NCBI RefSeq assembly: GCF_019801605.1 | Contig: NZ_JAHVIT010000001.1 | Coordinates: 62,001-126,000, forward strand | Length of the DNA: 64,000 nucleotides | Reading direction: 5' to 3' | Source: Maritimibacter alkaliphilus | GTDB lineage: Bacteria; Pseudomonadota; Alphaproteobacteria; Rhodobacterales; Rhodobacteraceae | In this document: piece by piece, positions 43,766 to 51,675 of the stretch | Numbering within the stretch: position 1 is the first letter of the stretch | Layout: each line of letters begins with the position of its first letter | Position numbers and translations under genes: made by a program | The notes under the pieces: model-generated | Databases searched by the model: none | What the model saw: only the letters and a program-made list of their open reading frames with translations | What the model was told of the DNA's origin: nothing

Positions 43766-44836
43766 TCAGAGCTCCAGCAGGGTGCGGCGGCGCAGCAGGA
43801 TCCACAGGAAGAACGGCCCGCCGAGGGTGGCGGTGACGATCCCGATGGGCAGTTCGGCGGGGGCGATGATCACCCGGCTGATCACATCCGCCGCCAGCAG
43901 CAGCGCCGCGCCCAGCAGGGCGGAGTTGATCAGCAGAGGCCGGTGATCGGGGCCCGAGACGAGGCGCAGCAGATGCGGCACCACGATGCCGACGAAGCCG
44001 ATGCCGCCGCTGACCGCCACCGCGGCGCCCACGGCGCCCGCGACGGTAAGGATGGCGGTGCTCTTCAGCCGCTGCACGTCCTGTCCCAGATGTGCCGCCG
44101 CCGCCTCGCCAAGGGCGAGGGCGTTCAGACCGCGGGCCAGCGTCGGGGCCGCCGCGAGGGCCAGCAGCATCAGCGGCGCTGCGGTCAGCACCTTGGCCCA
44201 TGTCGCCCCGGCGATGGAGCCCATGCCCCAGAATGTCAGGTCGCGCAGCTGCGTGTCATCGGCCATGTAGACCAACACCCCGGACAGCGCGCCCGCAAGC
44301 GCGCCGAGGGCGATGCCCGCCAGCAGCATGGTGGCGACCGAGGTGCGCCCGGAGCGTGTGGCGATGGCATAGAGCAGCAGGGTGGAGACCCAGCCGCCGA
44401 GGAAGGCCGCCACCGGCACGGCGTACTGGCCCAGCGTCGCCGCCAGCCCGGCGGGCAGGACGCCCCCCAGCACGATGGCGGTGATCGCCCCCAGACCGGC
44501 GCCCGCGCTGACACCCACGAGGCCGGGATCGGCCAGCGGGTTGCGGAAGAGCCCCTGCATCACCGCCCCCGAGACCGCCAGCGAGGCGCCCACGAGCATC
44601 CCCATCGCCAACCGGGGCAGGCGGATGTCGAAGAGCACGACCCGGTCGCGCAGCGAGAGTTCACGCCCCGCCAGCAGGTCGCCCCCGATCTGGCGCAGCG
44701 AGATGCCCGAGGCCCCCACCGTCAGGCTGGCGGCGCTGACCGCCAGCAGCAGGAGGACGAGCAGCAGGGTGACGCGCCGGGCAAGGGCCCGGCGGTCGCC
44801 GGTCGGGGCGGCGGCGTGTTCGCTGAGCGCCACCAT
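43766..44836 (-). CDS. hmuU: heme ABC transporter permease
   Basis: A 356-aa FecCD-family permease with about ten membrane helices, a basic N-terminus and the family blocks RLPRLAMGMLVGASLAVSGA, QGLFRNPLADPGLVGVSAGA and GGIGFVGIVVPHLLRL. The ATG at 44836 shares bases with the hmuT stop (TGATG), so the two are translationally coupled. It forms the channel for heme from HmuT in the periplasm to the cytoplasm. Confidence 0.95.
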   Translation of the reverse strand: MVALSEHAAAPTGDRRALARRVTLLLVLLLLAVSAASLTVGASGISLRQIGGDLLAGRELSLRDRVVLFDIRLPRLAMGMLVGASLAVSGAVMQGLFRNPLADPGLVGVSAGAGLGAITAIVLGGVLPAGLAATLGQYAVPVAAFLGGWVSTLLLYAIATRSGRTSVATMLLAGIALGALAGALSGVLVYMADDTQLRDLTFWGMGSIAGATWAKVLTAAPLMLLALAAAPTLARGLNALALGEAAAAHLGQDVQRLKSTAILTVAGAVGAAVAVSGGIGFVGIVVPHLLRLVSGPDHRPLLINSALLGAALLLAADVISRVIIAPAELPIGIVTATLGGPFFLWILLRRRTLLEL

Positions 44837-45699
44837 CAGCTGTCGTGCCCCGCGCTCTGGAGTGCCGCGCTCAGCTCGGTCACGGCCTCGCCGACGCGGG
44901 GGCCGAAGCCGAGGAGCAGCATGCCGTCCATCCGCACCACCGCGCCGGATTGCCCGGCGGGGGTGATGGCGAGCGCCGGGTGGCCGAGCGCCTGATCGGC
45001 GGTGCCATGGCCCGCGTCGGCGGCCCCGCCGCGCGACATCATCAGGATGACATCGGGGGCGGCGGCGGCGATGGCCTCGTCCGTCACCGGCTTGTAGCCA
45101 GAGAAGGCGGTCAGCGCATTCTCGGCCCCGGCGAGGGTGATGATCCCCTCGGCCGAGGTGTCGCGCCCGGCGGCGAGGATACGCCCGCCCTGCATGGAGA
45201 GGATGAAGAGCACCTTCTTGGCGGGCCTGCCGTGGGCGGCCTCGGCGGCGGCGGCCAGTTGCGCATCGACGCTGTCGGCCAGCACCTGCGCGGCCTCGGG
45301 CACCTCCAGCGCCGCGCCCACGGCGAGGATCTTGGCGCGCACCGCCTCGGCGGAATGGCCTCCGGGCACCTCGATCATGGGGATCGCGGCGGCGCGCAGC
45401 ATCTCCACCGCCTCGGGCGGGCCGGCGCCGTCCTCGGTCAGGATCAGGTCCGGGTCCACCGACATCAGCCCCTCGGGCGAGAGGGCGCGGATATAGCCCA
45501 CGTCGGGCAGCGCCTCCGCCTCGGGCGGATAGGTCGACGTGGTGTCCCGTGCCACCAGCCTGTCCTGCTGGCCGAGGGCATAGACGATCTCGGTCACGGA
45601 ACCGCCGATGGAGGCGATGCGGCTGGCAGGCTCGGCCCAGAGGGCCGGGGCCACGAGGGCGAGGCAGGCGGCAAGTGCCGTAGAGCGCAGCAGGCCCAT
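44836..45699 (-). CDS. hmuT: periplasmic heme-binding protein
   Basis: A 287-aa FecB/BtuF-like binding protein with a signal peptide (MGLLRSTALAACLALVAPAL, cleavage after LWA). Typical features are RIASIGGSVTEIVYALG at the mature N-terminus and a long helix linking two lobes. The axial heme ligand of HmuT cannot be fixed by eye; tyrosine in DVGYIRALSPEG is a candidate. It is separated from hmuS by 2 bases. Confidence 0.94.
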   Translation of the reverse strand: MGLLRSTALAACLALVAPALWAEPASRIASIGGSVTEIVYALGQQDRLVARDTTSTYPPEAEALPDVGYIRALSPEGLMSVDPDLILTEDGAGPPEAVEMLRAAAIPMIEVPGGHSAEAVRAKILAVGAALEVPEAAQVLADSVDAQLAAAAEAAHGRPAKKVLFILSMQGGRILAAGRDTSAEGIITLAGAENALTAFSGYKPVTDEAIAAAAPDVILMMSRGGAADAGHGTADQALGHPALAITPAGQSGAVVRMDGMLLLGFGPRVGEAVTELSAALQSAGHDS

Positions 45700-45701
45700 G
45701 G

Positions 45702-46766
45702 TCACGCCTCCGCCGTCTCGGAGGTGAGATCGGCCAGCAGGGCCTCCCACGCGGGGTAGTGATCGGCATCGGGTTTGCGCAGGCCGAACATCTGGAAGAT
45801 CACCGTGCCCTCGGCGTCGAAGGCCTCGACCGAGATCGCCATGCCGCGGCGGGTGGGTTTCTCCACCAGCCAGACCTCGGCCACGTGATCGGCGCGCAGG
45901 TGCAGGTTGAACGTGGGATCGAGCACGTTCAGCCACGGGCCCATCGGCTTGATCGTGTTGAGCGGGCCGGAGTGGATCTGGATGCAGCCCTTGTTGCCCA
46001 CGAAGATCATCACCGGCACCTGCGCCTCGGCCACCCGCTCGAAGAGGTCAGGCACGATCCGGGGCGAGAGGGGGCGCGCCAGCGGGGCACCGGCCACGCG
46101 GTAGGCGCCGAGGCGGTTCATCTTGAGCTTGGACACCAGCCCGAGGAACTGGTGCGAATCCGTCATGTTGTTCCAGAACTCGCGCAGCTTCTCGGCCTTC
46201 TCCGGGTCTGACTTCGGCGCTTCGGGGGCGCGGCGGGCCTCGACCGTCATTTCTTCCGACTGCGCGGGCAGGGTGAGGTCCGCGGCGATCCGGGCAAAGG
46301 CCTCCACGTCCGATCCCTCGCGGCAGTAGATCTTGTGCACGGCGTCGCCCGCCGCATCGAAGATCATCAGCGCGGGGCGCCCGCCGCCGAGGCCCGCCTC
46401 GGGGGTGACGGCAAAGGCATGGACCCAGAACTTGGGGAAGATGCGCAGGTCGATCTCGCCGTTCAGCACCATCGAGGCATGTTGCCCGCCGCGATAGTGA
46501 TCGTAGTGGCCGATCTTCTCGTGCACGCAGCTTTCGGTGCGGGTCAGGGCCATGACCTCGCCCAGTTCGGCCACGCGGGGCACCAGCTGGTCGGGATCGG
46601 CGCTGATCCGGGTCACGCCATGGCCCGTGAAGGCCGCGACCAGCTGGCCCTCGGTGATCTTCAACTGGTGGGCGAGGTCACGGATGCGCAGCTTGTCATG
46701 CGCCTTGCGGGCGGCGCGGATCGCCTCGGGCGAGAGGGCAGCGGAGGGGGGCGAGAGATCCTGCAT
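45702..46766 (-). CDS. hmuS: hemin-degrading factor
   Basis: A 354-aa HemS/ChuX-family cytoplasmic protein that binds heme and in relatives degrades it or hands it on. The two repeated halves are visible: VMALTRTESCVHEKIGHY and the second GPWLNVLDPTFNLHLRADHV, each ending before a heme-binding pocket. It is the first gene of the leftward heme operon. AAGGAG lies 8 bases upstream of the ATG at 46766. The intergenic region with the receptor gene is shared. Confidence 0.94.
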   Translation of the reverse strand: MQDLSPPSAALSPEAIRAARKAHDKLRIRDLAHQLKITEGQLVAAFTGHGVTRISADPDQLVPRVAELGEVMALTRTESCVHEKIGHYDHYRGGQHASMVLNGEIDLRIFPKFWVHAFAVTPEAGLGGGRPALMIFDAAGDAVHKIYCREGSDVEAFARIAADLTLPAQSEEMTVEARRAPEAPKSDPEKAEKLREFWNNMTDSHQFLGLVSKLKMNRLGAYRVAGAPLARPLSPRIVPDLFERVAEAQVPVMIFVGNKGCIQIHSGPLNTIKPMGPWLNVLDPTFNLHLRADHVAEVWLVEKPTRRGMAISVEAFDAEGTVIFQMFGLRKPDADHYPAWEALLADLTSETAEA

Positions 46767-46883
46767 GAGGGGCTCCTTCAGGGACAGCGTGTGAGGGGAA
46801 TGCACCTGGCTGTCGCCGGAAGGGCGGCATGGCTGGATTGCAACAGTCATGAATCGGCGGCGTCAAAAGTGCCGCGAGATTTC

Positions 46884-46912
46884 TTGACAGATTTAATCGG
46901 GTTAGGTAGGCG
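46884..46912 (+). promoter_or_regulatory. candidate hmuR promoter
   Basis: TTGACA at 46884-46889 followed by a 17-base spacer and a weak TAGGCG at 46907-46912. It lies about 100 bases upstream of the receptor start in an AT-richer stretch. The -10 match is poor; an iron-responsive operator could overlap but I cannot assign its type. Confidence 0.35.
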
Positions 46913-47014
46913 ACGCAAGACCGCGCTGCCCTCGGCGCGTCGCCAATCCGAAAATTTGAACGTGCCAGCCCTTTCGCCAGCCATGTTTCGCGCATGTCCA
47001 GAAAGGGACCCCCG

Positions 47015-48991
47015 ATGACCGCTTCCTCCCGAATGCGGGCCCTGTTGTTGTGCTCCACGGCAACGGCCCTCGTGCTTGGCGCCATGCCTGCCTCCGCGCA
47101 GGACAGTGACGCCCCCATTGTCCTCGATGAAATCAGCGTCGCGCAAAGCAAGCGCGGCGTGCGCACCGACACCGCCACCGCGATCACCGTGGTGGAGCAG
47201 GAAGAGATGGAGGACCGGCAGGCCTCGACCGTCTCGGAGCTGGTGGATTCGGTCCCCGGCGTCACCCTGCTGAACAGCGGTACGCCGGTGGGCGCAGGCA
47301 TCAACATCCGCGGCTTCGGCGCCAACGGCACCTATGGCACCGACCAGAAGGTGCTGATCATGATCGACGGCGCCACCGTGGGGAGCGAGGAGCTCTACCG
47401 CATCGGCACCCAGCTCTATACCGATCCCGAGCTCTACAAGCAGGTCGAGGTGGTGCGCGGCATGGCCGGCACCTTCGAATACGGCTCCGGCGTGATCGGG
47501 GGGATGCTGCGCCTCGACACCAAGGACGCCTCTGACTTCACCGGCGGCGAGGTCGGCTTCCGTGCGCGCCAGACCCTGCAATACGGTTCCAACGGGGACG
47601 AGATGGTCTCCTCTTCCATCCTTGCGTGGCAGCCGACGAAGAACGTCGAGTTCCTGGGCAACTACACATGGCGCCAGATGGACGTGCAGGAGGACGGCGC
47701 GGGCAATGACATCGGCTCCGAGGGCTACGAGCTGCCCTCGTGGATGGTGAAGGGCAAGGTGACCTTCGGCGATGGCGACAACCAGACGCTGACGCTGTCC
47801 TACACCGACACCCAGACCGACGAGCGGGACGTGCCCTATGACAGCTTCGGCTTCACCAGCGGCATCTTCGGCAATGTCGACCGGCAGACCCATTCCAAGA
47901 CCGCGGCGCTGAAATACACCTACGACAGCCTCGACACCGACCTGATCAACCTGACGGCCATCCTCTCCTATGCCGATCAGGAGATCGAGAGCGAGGGCGT
48001 CAGCGGCCAGACCGGCGGGTTGGCCGACATCGTCAATGCCGACAACCAGTACGAGACCACCAAGCTGACCGTGAAGAACGAGGCGCTCTTCAGCACCGGC
48101 CGGCTGAGCCACAGCCTGCGCACCGGGGTCGAACTGATCCACAAGAAGCGGTTGGAGGCCTCCTCCGCACCGGGCGGCACCGACAAGCGCTTTGCCGTCT
48201 TCGCGGTGGATGACATCGACTTCGGCAACGGGCTGCTGCTGACGCCCGCGCTGCGCTACGAGACCCAGTCCATCGAGGGCGATGCCTACGACAGCTACGA
48301 CAACGACGCGCTGATGGGCGGGCTGACGGCGCGCTATGCCTTCGGCAACGGCTGGGCGGTCTTCGGCTCTGCCGCCTATACCGAAAGCCTGCCTATCATC
48401 GACGACCTTGGCACCCCCGGCTACATGACCCAGCCCGAAAAGGCGCGCAGCTACGAGCTCGGCTTCTCCTATGACCGCGACGGGCTCTTCGCCGCGGGCG
48501 ATGCGCTGCGGCTGAAGGTGAATGCCTACCACACCGAGATCTGGGACATCACCTCCTACTCGGGCATCACCGATGCGCGGATGCAGGGGGTCGAGCTGGA
48601 GGCCGGCTACAGCCTCGCCTCGGGCTACTACATGGATGTGAACGCCAACCTCGTGCATGGCGAGGATGCCACCCCGGGGGCCAGCGACGATTACTGGGAC
48701 GGCACGCCGGCGGATGAGCTGCGGGTCACCTTCGGCAAGCGCTGGGGTGAGATGGTGGACGTGAGCTGGGAAGTCGTGGCCGACGCGGAGATGGATCGCT
48801 CCTCCTCGCCGTCGGATGGATTTGTCGTCCACAACTTGCGCACTACCTATCGCCCGCAGGAGGGCGTCCTGCGCGGAACCGAGATGCGCTTCGGGGTCGA
48901 GAACGTCTTCGACACCGAGTACACGCCGCATCTCTCCACCCGGCCGGCCGCCGGGCGGACCTTCAAGGTGACGCTGGCCAAGACATTCTGA
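47015..48991 (+). CDS. hmuR: TonB-dependent heme/hemoglobin receptor
   Basis: A 658-aa outer-membrane receptor with signal peptide (residues 1-29: RMRALLLCSTATALVLGAMP, cleavage after ASA), plug domain (NIRGFGANGTYGTDQKVLIM) and a 22-strand barrel ending in phenylalanine (KVTLAKTF). A putative TonB box lies near the N-terminus (APIVLDEISV). It is divergent from hmuSTUV, the usual arrangement. The FRAP and NPNL motifs of classic hemoglobin receptors were not found, but the NVFDTEYTPHLSTRPAAGR segment near the end fits heme receptors. The start is 47015 (AAAGGGA ahead). Confidence 0.93.
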   Translation: MTASSRMRALLLCSTATALVLGAMPASAQDSDAPIVLDEISVAQSKRGVRTDTATAITVVEQEEMEDRQASTVSELVDSVPGVTLLNSGTPVGAGINIRGFGANGTYGTDQKVLIMIDGATVGSEELYRIGTQLYTDPELYKQVEVVRGMAGTFEYGSGVIGGMLRLDTKDASDFTGGEVGFRARQTLQYGSNGDEMVSSSILAWQPTKNVEFLGNYTWRQMDVQEDGAGNDIGSEGYELPSWMVKGKVTFGDGDNQTLTLSYTDTQTDERDVPYDSFGFTSGIFGNVDRQTHSKTAALKYTYDSLDTDLINLTAILSYADQEIESEGVSGQTGGLADIVNADNQYETTKLTVKNEALFSTGRLSHSLRTGVELIHKKRLEASSAPGGTDKRFAVFAVDDIDFGNGLLLTPALRYETQSIEGDAYDSYDNDALMGGLTARYAFGNGWAVFGSAAYTESLPIIDDLGTPGYMTQPEKARSYELGFSYDRDGLFAAGDALRLKVNAYHTEIWDITSYSGITDARMQGVELEAGYSLASGYYMDVNANLVHGEDATPGASDDYWDGTPADELRVTFGKRWGEMVDVSWEVVADAEMDRSSSPSDGFVVHNLRTTYRPQEGVLRGTEMRFGVENVFDTEYTPHLSTRPAAGRTFKVTLAKTF

Positions 48992-49048
48992 TGCCTCATT
49001 TCTGTGAGGTACTGACTTTCTGAGCCGTTTCCCTCGGCACTCAGAGGC

Positions 49049-49084
49049 GGGTCGGGTCCCATGGGCCCGGCCCGTTTCTGTTTT
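49049..49084 (+). terminator. terminator after hmuR
   Basis: A GC-rich inverted repeat (GGGTCGGGTCC and GGGCCCGGCCC with two G-U pairs) around ATG, 58 bases after the hmuR stop, followed by GTTTCTGTTTT. It also separates hmuR from the convergent Slam-like gene. Confidence 0.65.
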
Positions 49085-49209
49085 CAGGGGCCTTATTTTG
49101 GGCTCTGGTTTCGGGCGCTGGGTTCGGGCTCTGGTTTCAGGGTCCCTTCAGGGCGCGTTCGGGGCGCGCGCTTGGGGGGCGGTGTCGGGCCCGCCTCGGC
49201 CGCCGGGGG

Positions 49210-50688
49210 TCAGAACTCCCGCGTCAGCCCGAGGGAGGCGGCGAAGTTCTCGTAGCCGTAGAACCCGACCGAGGAGGTCTGCCGCTCGGCCTCCAGCTCG
49301 AGCACCGGGGCGAAACCGCGCAGCGTCAGCCGCCGGTGCAGCAGGCGCAGCGTGGCTGTCACGCGATCCTCCTTGCGGGTCGCACCGAAGAGCGGGGCCG
49401 GGGCATCGTAGTCCGCCCGGCGGAGGCCAAGGTCGAACGAGGCCATCACCCCGCCCCGGAAGGCATAGCTCGCCCCCAGTGTCAGCTCGCCCGCGGTCAG
49501 GGAATAGCTGGCCACCTCTGCCGCCGTCCGCTCGCCGCGCAAACCGACGCGCAGCAGCAGTTGCGGCGTCACCGCGTGGCTGTAGCCGAGGAAGAGCAAC
49601 ATGCGAGGCCCGTCGAGCGCGGCGAAGGTGTCGTGGTCGTGCCACTCCACGGTCGCCGCGGCCTCGATCCGTCCGCGCTGGCTGAGCATCCGGGCGTAGC
49701 CGAGCGTCACGCCCGGCGCCATGGAGAAGCCGCGCCCGTCGATCCAGCGCCGGGTGTAGCTGAGGCTCGCCTTGCTGCGCCCGCTCTCCAGCGCGCCATG
49801 GAGCAGCCCGACCTCGGCACGGGCCTGCACGTCGTTGGGGGCGTCCCCGTCATAGAGCGTCGCATCGAACGAGAGCGCCAGCCGCGCCCGGGTGGCGGGG
49901 GCGATGAGAGGGGCATAGGCCAGCCCGGCCTCGATCCCAAGACCGGTGGCGGCGCGGGCCCGGGCGCTGTCGCGCAGGGTGAACTCCCGCCCGTCGATCA
50001 CCACCGTGCGGTCGCTCGTGGCCTTGAACGGGTTGCTTTCCGGTTCGAGGCTGAAGGCGAGGTGTCCGCTCCAGACCCGCCCCTGATCGAGGCCCGACAG
50101 GCTGCGCTGGACCCGGTCGCGCTGATCCGCGGTCAGGGTGCCGCCGCCCGCCTGCCGCAGGTGGAAGGCCGCACGCTCGTCCTGCCCGAGGCTCTGCAGC
50201 ACCTCGCCGAGGGCGAGGCGGAAGGCGCCCACGTCGGGCCGCGCGGCGACCAGCGGTTCGAGGTAGCGCAGGGCCTCCTCCGGGCGGCCGGTGTCGCGCA
50301 TGAGCACGGCGAGGGCCCAGAGCCGTTGATGCTCCTCGGCGCGGCTGGCGGGGCGCCAGGCCGTCAGAAGGGCCTCCGCCTCCTCCGTGCGGCCGGCCTG
50401 CATCAGGGCCCGCGCCGCGCCGTAGGTCGTGGCGGCGGTGCCGGACGGGGTGGCGGTCTCTGCCCGATCGGGGATCGGGGCCCGGTCCTGGGCGCGGGCG
50501 ACAGAGACCGCCGGAAGGCCAAGCAACAGCGCGACGAGGATGGGCCACGCCCCGCTGCGCCACCTTCTGCGCCACCTTCTGCGCCACCTTACGCGCCGTC
50601 CCGCTGGCGACGGGGACCGGGGGCAGCCGGGCTGCCCGGTCTCCGACGCGCAGCGGTCGGCGGAAGGGGATGAAAAGGGATTGGTCAT
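49210..50688 (-). CDS. Slam-like surface lipoprotein assembly protein (outer-membrane, DUF560 type)
   Basis: A 492-aa protein resembling Slam (surface lipoprotein assembly modulator). After a basic N-terminus, a signal peptide (residues 46-66, AWPILVALLLGLPAVSVARA), it has a periplasmic TPR-like helical domain (about residues 70-200; AARALMQAGRTEEAEALLTA, GRPEEALRYLEPLVAARPD) and a C-terminal 14-strand beta-barrel (from WSGHLAFSLEPESNPF, about residue 215, to LGLTREF at the end). Slam proteins move specific lipoproteins to the cell surface. Its substrate candidate is the lipoprotein gene just upstream, the usual pairing. The start is uncertain: ATG 50688 has no good Shine-Dalgarno, and the first 45 residues are low complexity with a 12-base tandem repeat. 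Confidence 0.82.
   Translation of the reverse strand: MTNPFSSPSADRCASETGQPGCPRSPSPAGRRVRWRRRWRRRWRSGAWPILVALLLGLPAVSVARAQDRAPIPDRAETATPSGTAATTYGAARALMQAGRTEEAEALLTAWRPASRAEEHQRLWALAVLMRDTGRPEEALRYLEPLVAARPDVGAFRLALGEVLQSLGQDERAAFHLRQAGGGTLTADQRDRVQRSLSGLDQGRVWSGHLAFSLEPESNPFKATSDRTVVIDGREFTLRDSARARAATGLGIEAGLAYAPLIAPATRARLALSFDATLYDGDAPNDVQARAEVGLLHGALESGRSKASLSYTRRWIDGRGFSMAPGVTLGYARMLSQRGRIEAAATVEWHDHDTFAALDGPRMLLFLGYSHAVTPQLLLRVGLRGERTAAEVASYSLTAGELTLGASYAFRGGVMASFDLGLRRADYDAPAPLFGATRKEDRVTATLRLLHRRLTLRGFAPVLELEAERQTSSVGFYGYENFAASLGLTREF
50555..50590. repeat. three 12-base tandem repeats before the Slam-like signal peptide
   Basis: CTGCGCCACCTT occurs three times in a row. On the coding strand it encodes repeated RWRR-type units (RWRRRWRRRWRS), forming the positive n-region ahead of the signal peptide of the Slam-like protein. 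Confidence 0.9.
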
Positions 50689-50776
50689 TGCAAAAGGGAT
50701 TTTCGGGGACAGGGCGATCCCAGGCTGGCTCGGGGTGCAACCGGGGACCTCCCTGTCCACGCGCGCTGCGCTGGGC

Positions 50777-51460
50777 TCAGCGTTCGACGTAGAAGGTGCC
50801 GGCGCCCTGGATGTCGCCGAAGCCGTTGGTCGTGTCGAACCAGACCGCCTGCGCCGGGCCGACGATCGCCTGGCCTTCGGAGCCCAGGAACGTCCCGCCG
50901 AGGCTGAGCAGAACGTCATCGGCATTGCCGTCGACCTCGAGGTTGCCGACCAGGTTGACCGAGGCCGCGCCCGCAGCCACGTCGACGCTGCCGCCGGTGG
51001 GCAGCGGGATGGTCTGGACCGTGCGGCTGACGGTGCTGGGGAAGCTGTTGGCCTCGGCCTCGGCGACGGTCATGGTGCCGTTGGCCGCGAATTCTGCCCC
51101 GTCGAAGGTACCGCGCACGTTCTGCGCGGTGCCGGACCAGGGGTTGCCGGCCTGTCCATCGGTCCAGTCAAGGTCAAGCGCGAGATCGGCGAAGGCCTCG
51201 CCCCGGTTCGCGCCCGAGGTGGTGTCGACCAGATCGACCCGTGCCGCGCCGGTGAAGCTGGCATCCAGCCGGGTCGGCATGTCACTGGTGGGGGCCTGCC
51301 CCGAGACCCGGTCGAATTCGGCCTGGAAATCGGCGGCGGTGACCGGCGCCGTGGTGCCGCCGCCGCTGCCGGAGCCGCCAGAGCCGCTGCCCAGGCAGCC
51401 GGCGACCGAGAGGCTGGCCAGCGACAGGGCAGAGAGGCGGAAAATGCCTTGAATAGTCAT
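50777..51460 (-). CDS. TbpB-like surface lipoprotein, probable Slam substrate
   Basis: A 227-aa lipoprotein: signal peptide MTIQGIFRLSALSLASLSVA with lipobox VAGC (lipidated cysteine 22), a Gly/Ser-rich tether (residues 23-35, SGSGGSGSGGG), then a single domain rich in beta-strands. The C-terminal part (LGGTFLGSEGQAIVGPAQAV) resembles the barrel of Slam-dependent lipoproteins such as TbpB and factor H binding protein. A good Shine-Dalgarno (AAGGAG) precedes the ATG. It sits 88 bases upstream of, and is read in the same direction as, the Slam-like gene. The cargo is unknown, but the heme locus next door makes heme or a heme protein a candidate. Confidence 0.72.
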   Translation of the reverse strand: MTIQGIFRLSALSLASLSVAGCLGSGSGGSGSGGGTTAPVTAADFQAEFDRVSGQAPTSDMPTRLDASFTGAARVDLVDTTSGANRGEAFADLALDLDWTDGQAGNPWSGTAQNVRGTFDGAEFAANGTMTVAEAEANSFPSTVSRTVQTIPLPTGGSVDVAAGAASVNLVGNLEVDGNADDVLLSLGGTFLGSEGQAIVGPAQAVWFDTTNGFGDIQGAGTFYVER

Positions 51461-51675
51461 TGCGTCAAACTCCTTCGGACCGGGGTATCGTCCCGGGTGG
51501 ATGGATAAGAGAGTAAGCAAGCCACACCGTCGCCCCCCTGAACGGGGGGAGGACCGGAAGCCGTTGCTTTGAAAGGCATTCGAGGCCAATCTGCGGGTAT
51601 TTCGCCGCTTCGCGGTAAATAATTGATTAATGCAGCTCGGGTCCGGTTTCCGCGTGCCCCGGGTGGGAGGGGAAT

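Noticed and set aside
46884-46912. Named iron-responsive operator (RirA, Irr or Iron-Rhodo box) upstream of hmuR
   Set aside because: I could not match any remembered consensus with confidence, so only a weak promoter candidate is given.
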